The notes under the pieces were generated by a model, which saw only the letters and a list, made by a program, of their open reading frames with translations, did not search any database and was not told the origin of the DNA. 64,000 nucleotides of DNA. Origin: Ricinus communis (Eukaryota; Streptophyta; Magnoliopsida; Malpighiales; Euphorbiaceae). The position numbers were made by a program, and so were the translations under genes. Shown here one piece after another: positions 11,075-21,096 of the stretch; within the stretch, counting starts at the first letter, position 1, and each line of letters starts with the position of its first letter. Location of the stretch: positions 20,770,001 through 20,834,000 of the forward strand of contig NC_063257.1 in assembly GCF_019578655.1 (NCBI RefSeq). The letters are read 5' to 3'.

Positions 11075-11549
11075 AGCCCGTAAGTTTCCCCTCCTCGCAT
11101 GAAGGTTCAAAGGCCCAAGAAGTCTCCTAGAAAGCAAGGGAGGATTCTAGAACATTCTAGAACATTATAGAATCATCTAGAATAATCTGGAAGCATGTAG
11201 AATATGTAGATAAGTATGGAATTGTATAGAACATTCTAGATACTTAATCTTAGCCATTAGATCATATCAAGGCTCACCGTCCATTGAGGAGGTGAAGGCC
11301 TATATATAGCTTAGAGATTTCATTTGTAATCATCAAGCTTAAACAAGCAAAAGTTCAATAGAAGAGCAAGCAACTTCTCTCTTTAAAAGCTCTCCAAGCT
11401 ATCTTAAGTTCTCTATTTTTCCTTTTGCTATCTCAGCTAGCATTTTGCCTACCATTCGAAGAGTAAGGTTGACTAGCTTACTTGTCTGCATAAAGAAAGT
11501 AGCTAGTGCCGCACGGAATGTTGGTAGAAAGAACAAGCCCATGAAACGA
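11075..11549. mobile_element. 475-bp insertion flanked by GTCAC, possible solo LTR
   Basis: The Tat LTR is interrupted between two copies of GTCAC (11070-11074 and 11550-11554); the uninterrupted copy near 5894 has one GTCAC. The insert begins AGCCCGTAAG, contains several TCTAGAACATTCTAG-like inverted pairs (about 11145-11240) and a TATA-like CTATATATAG (11301-11310). It has no coding potential. A short solo LTR or non-autonomous element is the best guess; TG/CA ends are not clean if the GTCAC copies are target-site duplications. Confidence 0.5.
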
Positions 11550-11701
11550 GTCACAGAGACTAGTGTGGAGATGGGAGTCTCCACTCGGGTAACCAGGACA
11601 CTTTTACTAATGAGTAACGTTTCACGATTCCATAAGTAGGCTTACGTCACAAATCTAGAGATGGATCTAGAAGTCAACTTCCTTATTTGTGTATATTTGC
11701 C

Positions 11702-12715
11702 TGATGGGCTATTTATGCAGCTATAATCTAAGGTACTGAACCTATCGATGCATACTAGAACTAATGGCGAGTATCAACGTTGTATCCTCGGGAAAAGGTA
11801 AGCCTAGAACTACTCTAGTGTCTTATTTTAACTAACCTTAAATAATAGTGACGAAGTTACTAATCTATGACTAAATGCAAGCTAAATGATTAGCTAAATG
11901 TCAAACAATCTGCAAAGGTTTAGTGAAACAATCAAGGAAAGAAAGCAGACCTAAGGGGACCTAAGCTAGTTGGATTTTAGTGAAAGTAGAAATTAGATTG
12001 ATTACCAATTGTGATTACCCATGAGCGGGTTCTAAATTGAATTCGAGTTCCCTCTCGAGAACACTAAATAATGAACCTTGAATTGCCTCTTGAATATCTC
12101 CAAATCTACTCTTGATCTTCAATGTGATGCTTAAACCACTCAAATCCATACTTCAATATGCGAAATAGTCTCCCAAAGTCGAATGCCGAAGTTTGAAGAG
12201 AGGTGGCTCGCGTGCGTATATGCGATCTAAAGTCAGAAAACCAAACCCTCATAAAAGAAATCGATTTTGCCTATACAAACGTCCCAACATGGTCGTGGTC
12301 AAGCCCGTGCTGGTCAGCACAGGCGAAGTCCAGGCCGTGCTGCACCTTCAAGTCCCGAAAATTATCCTCTGCTCCATAATTGTGCCCTAGCCAGTGTTGA
12401 GCCACCGGCCGTGATGGAGACCGTGGTGGCCTCGAAAACCATGCCGAAAGGCTACATTTGAGGGTCAAAGGTCGATGATTCGGCACGGCCAGATTCTAGG
12501 TCGTGCTCAACCTTAAAATGCTAGCCTTTGTTCAATTTTGATGGATTATGATCCGTATTCGCATGTGTCGCCCTCAAATACTGATAATGTCCATCAATGG
12601 TCACTTGAAACATGAAAGGAAGCATAACATAGGTGATTCTGGCATAAAACAAGATAACTATGCATAAAAGCGGAAGTAATTGGGCATATAAACATGTGTA
12701 ACACAATGCATATCA
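11702..12715 (-). repeat. 3' LTR of the Athila-type element, internally deleted
   Basis: Plus-strand start TGATGGGCTATTTATGCAGC and end ACACAATGCATATCA match 25528-27010. About 470 bases present in the right LTR (roughly 25890-26360, between CTCTCGAGAACAC and AATAATGAACC) are missing here. Confidence 0.85.
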
Positions 12716-12735
12716 AATCACCCCACACTTAAGCT
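12716..12735 (-). promoter_or_regulatory. Polypurine tract of the Athila-type element
   Basis: Minus strand reads GCTTAAGTGTGGGGTGATT immediately before the LTR start TGATATGCATTG. A GTGTGGGG-containing purine run before TGAT is the usual plus-strand primer arrangement in Athila elements. Confidence 0.7.
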
Positions 12736-14470
12736 TTTGCTTGTCCTCAAGTAATCAATAACTCAATACATATACAAGTAACAATCACCCCTCAAAATCC
12801 GTGCTAAGGTTCACAACTTAACCTTCTTTAACATATAAAGGATGAAAATTAAGTAGCTAAACAAATCATACACCTTTAAAGAAGAACTATAATAATACCA
12901 TCTCGAAGTACAACTTATATAACAACTCAACATTAAAGACTAAGAACCATTGCCTCACAAGGATCTCTCAAATCACTCACAGTGTTTACAGGTAAACAAA
13001 AAGATTCCCTCAATCCAGCTGCACAAAACCTGTTTACCATAAGCTTACTCATAAACCCCATCTTTGCTACTGCGAATAAATGAATACAAAAATCAAAGGG
13101 TCTTTACAGGAGTTGAAATGTGGCTAAGGTAAAGGTAAGAATATTTGGATAGAAGTGTTAAGTATATTGGAAATTCATGTAATTATTTAGAATGAATGCT
13201 TCAGGAGCTGAATGCCAAATCAATAAAAGTACTCACTAAGCCTTATTTGAAGTAGATGATGCTCAAAGAATTGAATCCAAAAGAGAAAAGAGCTAAGAAA
13301 GAAGCACAATAAACACTTATTTAAATTTTTTTTCTTTTTTTTCTTTTTTTTTTTATGTATGCCACTGTAGCTTACACAGCGACTACATGGTTAATGACAC
13401 AAACAACGAGAGCAGTTGTACAATTTGGATTGAAGGGAGCATCAAATAGTGATTAGCTAAGTGAATTTATAACTAAATTAGGCACTATGATTCCATAAAA
13501 GAAGAAGTATAACACATAATTATTCAGTATACAAGGTGAAAGAAAAGAAAAATGTAGAGAATGGTATAAATGTAGTGTATAGGTGTAAATCATGAAGAAA
13601 ATGTTAAGGCTTAAAACTGGCTGACTAATGGAAACAAAGGGTAGGCTTTTGGCCAGATGTAGTGAATCCTAAGTTGCCCAAATCATGTAATGGTATTCAA
13701 AACTTTATGTAACCTCAACAAGCATTACAAAGCAAGTTCTAGAAATAAAATTAAGTACGGCGCACACTCAAACAAGAAAAATCATGAGTATAATTTGTAA
13801 TGGATGCTCAAATTTTGGTTCAAAATCTCACATTTGAAGTGACTAATATTTGCAATTGGTTCCCAAAATTATCAATTGAATCATCACATAGATGGTATAA
13901 GAGATTGGCATAATCAAAGTTCAAAGATAAAAGCTGGAAATTTGCAAAGAACTCAAGCAACATCGGTTTAACCCGGTCAAAGTGACATATTGAACACAGT
14001 GAAATTGCTTTCCAAGAACAAAAATTGAGAGGGACAATCAATTACAAGTGTGTGAATTAAATTATTAATTACAAAAGAACAAACTAAGCTTAAATGACAT
14101 GAAGAACCTAGGTCCTAACATCCTAAGCATAGTCCATTATCATTACCTAAACAAAACATATGCGAATAAATACAATCAAGGGATAATAAAACTGCAGATT
14201 CCCACTCCACACTTGAATAGAAGACTGCCCTCAGTGTTAGAAAAAGTGGGTATATAACAAAGCTAGCACATAAGAAGAGTGAAGATCATATTAAATGTAC
14301 ATAGCATAAGGGCAAGGCAAAGTGTTCAACTAAAATAACATAAGATGAAAGAAAAAGGAAAGAAAATAAAAAGAGATAAAAATGCAAAAGAAATAAAAAT
14401 AAAAGAAAAAAATATAAATAAAGAAAACAAAAAGGAAAAGGAAAACAAATAGAACACAAGTTTTTCACTG
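12736..14470 (-). other. Non-coding 3' region of the Athila-type element
   Basis: No recognisable protein. AT-rich, with an oligo-T/TTTTC stretch (13321-13355) and a 110-base purine-rich run (14345-14457). It lies between the extra ORF and the polypurine tract. Confidence 0.5.
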
Positions 14471-14474
14471 TTGG

Positions 14475-16024
14475 TAGTCTGCTAGAGGAACATCCTCATT
14501 GGCTGGATCGGCTGGAGGGTGAAGAGTAGGGGAAGGCACTGAGGGAGGGGGCGGCGGCGGTGGCACAGGATACGTGAAACAACTTGCTAAATCAAACTCC
14601 ATGTCATCAATGAACTACTGAGATTGTGCTCCTGAATCCACCGTCTTTTGTATCTGCTCCGCTATGGGGTCTGTCTGGTTGGCCTGCCTATCCAATCCAT
14701 GCATAAGCTGCTGTAGTATATCATTTAACCCCTCGAACTGTGCCCTAGTCTCATCTTGAAGCTGCCCAAACTCCTTCCTGTGCTACACAAACTCAGTATA
14801 GTGCTGCTGTTGTAAATCACACACTCGATCTAATCGGTCAGCCAAAGCATTAATCTGAGCACTCGATATCCCTGTAGAGTAGGAAGAGGAAGCTCCAGGT
14901 GTAGGCATAAATACTCTAGCTAGGTTAGGAATCCTAACATCTGGAATCTCGGCAGTAGGGTCTTGAGCTCCTCGAGGTGCTGCCTCTCTAGCCTCCCTGA
15001 CTATTGCACTAACGAGCCTGTACTCAATTCGATGTGGGTGTCGAATGGTCGTGATCATCTGCATGTTGATCATTTTTCTAACCCCGAATGGTGTCATGTC
15101 GCCAATTTGAGAAAGCTCGGCTAGACAGTCATCCAATACATCCAATCTCTTAGCCAATCTAGTCACATATAGGCCAAAGCAGCAATGCATTTTCTTCTAG
15201 GCGTCGACTATGAAGGATCGTACTTGACGAGCAATCAAATACCCCATGTCAAGCTTCTTACGGTGTTGCACAGCCCAGAGAATGAATACATCGGTCTATG
15301 TGACCGCTCCAAAACTATCTCCTCGGCTTATAATAGTGTAAGCTGGAAGTGCATGAAGATAGCAAAGATGATCTGGAAGGCTAAACACATTAGACCTGCT
15401 AGGATAGTACGGTTCTGGCCCGAGTACGATTGAATCCCACATGGTATCGTAAGAGATGGGGTAGACGTAGATGCATCCCTGATATTCCTCGCCTGAGATC
15501 TCCTGCTCAATCCATAAACCCAAGTGCATCCCAAACTGTAAAACTGACATTAAGAACTCCCTTCCTCCAAGTCTAAAGTAAACTGCATCAAGCTGATGCC
15601 AGTTTGTGATATGTTGTTGTAGGAAGAAGGTGCTTAGAAACTTAATGGCTAGCTCGCAGTAGGTAGGCTCAATGATGTCGAGGAAGTGTGTCAAATAGTG
15701 CACGAACATCCTGAGCCAATCCAACTCTGTCTAGGGATACAAAATCAATGCATCATCCGGCTGTTACTTGCTTCCATCTCATGACTTGGAAGCGGCTCTC
15801 GTTATCAGCATTTTGAAATGTTCATAGGCGACATCGAGCAGGTGCGGGTGGATTTGCAGCTGCTACTCTTCTTGCTCAGGCTGGCTGCTGTTGTGGTGGG
15901 GGTGCTGGTGCTGGTGGTTGCCCAGGTGAAGGTGAAGTAGAAGAAGAGGTTACCTCACCACTCGAGCGCTTGCTAGTAGTGGTGTGTTGTGGTTACTGGT
16001 GATGGGCTTGGTCTCGGTCCCTCA
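14475..16024 (-). pseudogene. Athila extra ORF downstream of integrase
   Basis: Reading from the ATG at about 16024 (MRDRDQAHHQ) gives a Ser/Pro/Gln-rich N-terminus (TSSSTSPSPGQPPAPAPPP), then a folded part with PTYCELAIKFLSTF and FRLGGREFLMSVLQFGMHLG (about 15690-15530). That part resembles the FRLGG core of the Arabidopsis Athila ORF1 family (recalled from the family, not searched). A helical part follows (QINALADRLDRVCDLQQQHY, near 14850-14790), and a Pro-rich tail (PVPPPPPPPSVPSPTLHPP, near 14510-14565). Several stops and frameshifts break it. It has the same sense as pol and begins about 640 bases after an internal TATA box. Its role in the element is unknown. Confidence 0.65.
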
Positions 16025-16667
16025 TATTGTCTAATACAATCAATTATTAATAATCGAGCAAGTAATTAAGTTAACACAAATTCCACCGAAAGTTTAGGAG
16101 CATAACGGCTAGAAATTGATTAACAGAAAACTTTAGGCTTAACATTATGCTTAAAGCCTCAATTTCCTGCAGAAAACTAATGCCTAATGGCATTCCAGCC
16201 CACAATATCAATTACCAAGTAAAGAGAATTTATGCTATGAATTGATCAACATGAAATATCATAAATTAACTTTACTACTTTCGAACCCCACACTTAGCAT
16301 GTACATTATTAAAATCACACAAATGCAACAACTAATATGAGCTAATTACAATCCAAGTCAAACTCCAGCAGTGTAAATAAAAAAAATAAACCAATCAAAG
16401 CAATGAATATGGAACAAAACACTAAGAATTAAAAGGAAGTGATGCAAAGAATATAAGATAAAAAAAATTGCATATTAAAATACTTGAGCATATCAAAATG
16501 TCCTATATTAAAAAACATACATAAAAAACTCAAACTTAACCAAATAAAAGGCAAAAGGTGAAGAAACTTACTTGAATTTGCCATGAAAGGTAAGAAAATT
16601 TGAGAAAAGGAGGAAGAGCACCTTAGGACTTAGTGAGGGAAACTTGTAAGAGATTGAAAATGGCCCC

Positions 16668-17050
16668 TATATATAGTCACGAGGGTCAGCACGAGCGAGA
16701 GCATGGCCATGCTGGTCAGCACAGCCTGGACTTGGCCCGTGCTGAAGCTTGAAGATCCTTTCTACGTGCATATTCAGCACGGGTTGGACTCTGATCATGC
16801 TGATCAGCACGACCTGGTATTGCAACTCGTGGTGCCTTCGGAAGTCATGGTGGACAACCATTTCCAAGCTTTTCTACATGCATATTTAGCACGAGTTGGA
16901 CTCCGGCCGTGCTGAGCAACCTGTGATACCCACGGAAGCCGTGGTGAACAACTGATATCCAAGCCCTTCCTTGTCCTTCTTCAGTACGGCCTTGCCTTGG
17001 CTTGTGCTAACCAGCACAGCCTTGACTCCGGCCGTGCTGAACCTCCGAGT
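16668..17050 (-). promoter_or_regulatory. Putative internal promoter: CACGGCCGTG-like cluster and TATA box
   Basis: Between integrase and the extra ORF lies a dense set of imperfect CAGCACGGCCGTGCTG-like palindromes (about 16686-17045). On the minus strand it is followed by CTATATATAG (16667-16676), then a pyrimidine-rich leader and a consensus 5' splice site GTAAGT near 16570. The ORF start at 16024 lies just after a possible acceptor (GTATTAG). The LTR of the same element has the same cluster next to TATATAG (26566-26810). Inference: an internal promoter for the extra ORF. Confidence 0.5.
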
Positions 17051-17345
17051 TCGACATCTCAAACCGCCCAACTGCCTACCTGCATTCAACACACATACAT
17101 ATACATTCAAGCTATAAGTCAAGTAAAAATGTATCAAATAGTGAAGGTAATATTCACCAATCACTAAAAATCCAACTTAAGTTATTAAAAACCTTACTTC
17201 AAACAATTAAGTTTAGTAATTAAGCAAGTGCTCTAGCTACCACCAAACATTCAAAATGACTGATAAAAATGTAAAGCTAAATATGGGAATGCCTCCTAAA
17301 AGTGCTTCTTTTTGGTTGAGTCTTTTAGCTGGACTCAACATCATA

Positions 17346-18776
17346 CTACTCTTGCTGGAAAAGCACCATGTTCACTCGCTCCTCAACTTCTAATGAGTTC
17401 TTATGATAGTGCTTTAGCCTATGCCCATTAACGTTGAAGTCTCCCTTCTCCGAATGATGTAGCTCCATTGTGCCATATGGAAAGACTTGCTTGACTATGA
17501 ATAGTCCTGACCATCGGCTCTTCAGCTTACCTGGAAACAACCGAAGATGTGAGTTATATAAGAGAACCCTGTCTCCAACTTTGAACTCTTTCGAGCTTTT
17601 CAGTCATTGATCGTGCCACTTCTTCGTCCTAGCTTTGTAAATTAGGGAGTTATCATAAGCTTGTTGACGCCACTCCTCTAACTCATCCAGCTGCCATTGT
17701 CTTTCTTTGCATGTAGAATCAACACTAAAGTTTCATGATTTCAAAGCCCAAAGGGCCCTGTGTTCCAATTCAACAGGCAAATGACACGTCTTACTATAAA
17801 CTAGCCTATACGGTGTAAAACCAATAGAAGTCCTATAGGCTGTTCTAAAAGCCCACAATGCATCATCTAACTTGGCAGCCCAATCCTTCCTACTAGTCCC
17901 TACGGTTCTCTCTAGAATGTGTTTTAAACCCCTATTAGTTACCTCCACTTGTCCACTAGTTTGTGGGTGATAGGGTGTAGAGAACCAATGTGTGACCCCA
18001 TAGCGTTTAAGTACTTTCTCTAGTTGGGTATTACAAAAATGGGTCCCCCTATCACTAATCAATGCTTTAGGTATACCAAACCTAGCAAATAATTTCTTGA
18101 GGAACCTAACAACTACCCTGGCATCTTTAGTGGGAAAAGCTTGCGCCTCTAGCCACTTAGAAAAGTACTCAACAGCCACAAGTATGTACTTATTTTCATA
18201 AGAAGGAAAGGGTCTCATGTAGTCGACGCCCAAAACATCAAAAATCTCAACAACTTTTATATTAGTATGGGGCATCTCATCACAGGAAGATATGTTACCT
18301 GACCGCTGACATGCATCACAAACTTGGACAAAGGATCTCGCATCTTGAAAGATCTTAGGCCAGTAGAATCCCGCATCCAACACCTTTCTAGCCGTATGAT
18401 TAGCAGCCTGATGGCCTCTAGTTGGTCCCTCATGGAAATGCTTAAGGATTTTGAGAGTTTCCTCCCTATATACACATCGCCGAATCACTTGATCTGCACA
18501 AACATGAAACAGAAAGGGGTCTTCCCAAATGTAGTATTTCAAGTCAGTAAAGAATTTCTTCTTTTGTTGATATGTCATACCCTTTGGTAGGACCCTTGTA
18601 TGCAAATAATTTGCATAATCTGAAAACCAAGGAGAATTGGTGTATACCTGCAATGAACACAAATGCTTATTAGGGAAACTATCATCAATGGTCGTCTCAT
18701 CAAGTGCCACCAAGCTCGGGTTCTCCAACCTCGATAAGTGATCCACTGCCAAGCCTTCAGTGCCCTTTTTAACCTT
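17346..18776 (-). pseudogene. Athila integrase
   Basis: The longest intact block of the element (about 340 residues, 18752-17733) starts at the RNase H end (AVDHLSRLENPS). The integrase zinc finger follows (HEGPTRGHQAANHT ... CDACQRSG), then the catalytic core with all three acidic residues visible in [13 protein letters not shown] and [12 protein letters not shown]. The segment [20 protein letters not shown] is typical of gypsy integrase. The C-terminal part continues in other frames to 17346 (FPGKLKSRWSG ... NGHRLKHY). It inserts retroelement cDNA. The core looks intact, but the polyprotein is broken upstream and downstream. Confidence 0.9.
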
Positions 18777-19210
18777 GATCTCTATATCAAAATCCTACAA
18801 GAGTAAAATCTATCTAATCAATCTAGGTTTAGCATCATTCTTTCCGAACAAGTACCTCAATGCGAATGGTCCGTATAGACGATGGTCTTTGATAGCATAA
18901 GGTATGAGCGAAACTTGTCAAAGGCATAAACCACAGCTAACAACTCCTTCTCAGTGGTGGTATAATGCTCTTGCGCACCTGTCAACGTCTTGCTAACATA
19001 ATAGATAGGCTAGAATTTCTTCTCAACCCGCTGTCCAAGAATAGCTCCAACTACATAATCACTAGCATCGCACATAAGTTCAAAGGGCAGACCCCAATCA
19101 GGTGAAACCATGATAAGAGCTATGGTTAGTAGCTTTTCTAATAACTCAAAAGCATGTAGCAATCAGAATCAAACATAAAAGGTACATCCTTAACAAGCAA
19201 TTGAGTAAGA
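18760..19210 (-). pseudogene. Athila RNase H
   Basis: Minus-strand frames give FELMCDASDYVVGAILGQR, PIYYVSKTL, TEKELLAVVYAFDKFRSYL and IVYTDHS, the standard order of the gypsy RNase H domain, with stops and a frameshift. It follows the RT fingers/palm and precedes integrase. Confidence 0.8.
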
Positions 19211-19320
19211 AGCCTAGCTATCTAAGAAAAATCCTTAATGAATCTCCTACAAAAGCTAACATGACTGAGGAAGCTCCTAACAGCCTTAATAGAACTAGGG
19301 GGTGGCAATTTTGATATAGT

Positions 19321-20055
19321 CTATACCTTAGCTCTATCTACCTTCATCTCCACATGTGAAATCTTGTGCCCCAACACAATACCCTCTCTCACCATAAATT
19401 GGCATTTTTCCCAATTAAGAACCAAATTTGCCTCAACACAACGTGCAAGCATACGCTCTAAATTAGACAAACAGTGTGAGAAAGAGTTACCAAACACTGA
19501 GAAGTCATCCATGGAAACCTCCACAGACTTCTCAATTATATCATAAAAGATCGCCATCATACGTCTCTAAGAACTGGCAGGTGCATTGCATAAACCAAAT
19601 GGCATCCTCTGGTATGCGAACATCCTATAGGGGCAAGTAAAGGTTGTCTTCTCCTAGTCCTCACGTACAATTGGTATTTAGAAATAACCTGAAAAATCAT
19701 CAAGAAAACAGTAAAACATATGGCCCGCTAGACGCTTAAGCATCGGATCAATGAATGGAAGGTGAAAGTGGTCCTTCCGGGTTGCGTCATTTAGCCTCTT
19801 GTAATCGATGCAAACCCGAAAATCGGTTACCATCCTAGTTGGTATCAACTCGTCCTTCTCATTCTTTATCACAGTCATCCCTCCTTTCTTTAGCATAACC
19901 TGCACAGTACTCACCTAAGGGCTATCAGATATGGGATAAATCAAACCTGAATCAACAAGTTTAATTACCTCCTTTTTCACCACCTCCTTCATGTTCGGGT
20001 TAAGTCATCTTTGTGGCTGCACCACTGGCCTGTAACTATCCTCCATTAGGGTCAA
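19321..20055 (-). pseudogene. Athila reverse transcriptase
   Basis: Pieces in order on the minus strand: PVVQPQR (near 20030), VQVMLKKGGMTVIKNEKDEL, TDFRVCIDYKRLNDATRKDH and CFLDDFSGYF (19914-19678), then the catalytic VSMDDFSVFG box (within 19560-19321) and QFMVREGIVLGHKIS. The MDD motif is kept, while stops separate the pieces. The N-terminal edge is interrupted by the TPR fragment at 20060-20390. Confidence 0.85.
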
Positions 20056-20059
20056 CCTT

Positions 20060-20390
20060 AGGAAATCGCTGTTGAGCAGACAAAACCAGTGCAAGCAATC
20101 TCCAACCTTTTAATATGGAGCCACCAGTTGCATCAATGAACTACTTTGCAAATCGTAAAGCTGCATTCAAATTTTGTTGCTCTGCGTATTGAACTCCCAA
20201 GTCAAAAACCAGATCCGGATTATTTGGCTCAAAAGTAATGGCACCATCCAATGATTTTAATGCTTCAAACTGAAGACGAGACCTTTCAAAATCAAAGGAA
20301 GAAACTTTTTGCTTGCCTTCCCAAACAAAGACCCAGCATGCGAATAGCCACACCTTTTAGATGTTCATCAATCCCCCAGCTGAGCATCCT
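20060..20390 (-). pseudogene. Captured host gene fragment, NPG1/NPGR-like TPR protein
   Basis: This does not belong to a retroelement. The minus strand encodes GIDEHLKGVAIRMLGLCLGR, then after a one-base frameshift DFERSRLQFEALKSLDGAIT, FEPNNPDLVFDLGVQYAEQQ and NLNAALRFAK, then an in-frame stop and FIDATGGSILKGWRLLALVL, SAQQRF. These match the conserved C-terminal TPR region of plant NO POLLEN GERMINATION 1 and its relatives (calmodulin-binding TPR proteins), recognised from memory of the family. It sits inside the Athila RT N-terminus, between KREMTLSSLRKYL-like sequence and PVVQPQR, in the same sense as pol. It is non-functional. Exact junctions are uncertain by some tens of bases. Confidence 0.75.
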
Positions 20391-21096
20391 AGAATTTTGA
20401 AAAAATTAGATATGGCCTCCGCAATTTTAGATGCAAAGGTTGTAAGGTACTTCCTGAGAGATGATAACGTCATCTCCCTCTCCTTAGGAGTCAAGTCTGC
20501 TGCAATAATAACTGGCAGCCTCTTTGCCTCATCCAAGTAGGCATAACTCAGGTGCTTAGGTAATTCTTGTAACTATAGGACCGAGGGGTCCTCAATAAAA
20601 GGTTTCACCTTCTGCACATCTGACTTGTCAAGAGAAACAAATGGGTCAGTAGAACGGCTGGGCTCACTAACCAGCAAACAAGCGAGTTGTTCCAACACTT
20701 GCTTGTTGGACAACTCCTTCTCATCTCCCTGCAAAGGATCATCAAGCAAAATCTCCTGCATATGAGACTCAACAACATCATCTAAGACATCCGCAGAAAA
20801 TATAGTATCATCATGGTCTAGGGAATGTCTCATGGAAGTTGCTAAGTCAAAGGTGATAGTCTCGTTATCTACCCTAAGTTGGAGCTTCCCATTACAAACA
20901 TTTATAACGGCCCTAGATGTAGCAAGGAAAGGTCTACCTAAGATCAGTGGCATAGTACGCTCACCCTCCATATCCATGACAATGAAATCAACAGGAAATA
21001 TGAACTTGTCTACCTTAAAAAGTACATCCTCAACTATACCCCTAGGAATCTTAATAGTCCTATCTGCTAACTAAATGCTCATCCTAGGGGGTTTAG
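20391..21096 (-). pseudogene. Athila protease C-terminus and linker to RT
   Basis: Reads RTIKIPRGIVEDVLFKVDKF, IFPVDFIVMDMEGER, MPLILGRPFLATSRAVINVC and LQLRVDNETITFDL, the typical end of an Athila-type retropepsin, and then an acidic linker (20780-20573). The first half of the protease lies at 23372-23594, on the other side of the solo LTR. Confidence 0.8.

Noticed and set aside
12193..12486. Overlapping frames on both strands rich in GRAGQHRR/VLVSTGEVQ-like sequence
   Set aside because: They arise from the GC-rich palindrome cluster in the Athila LTR, and the same happens at 16.7-17.0 and 26.5-26.8 kb.
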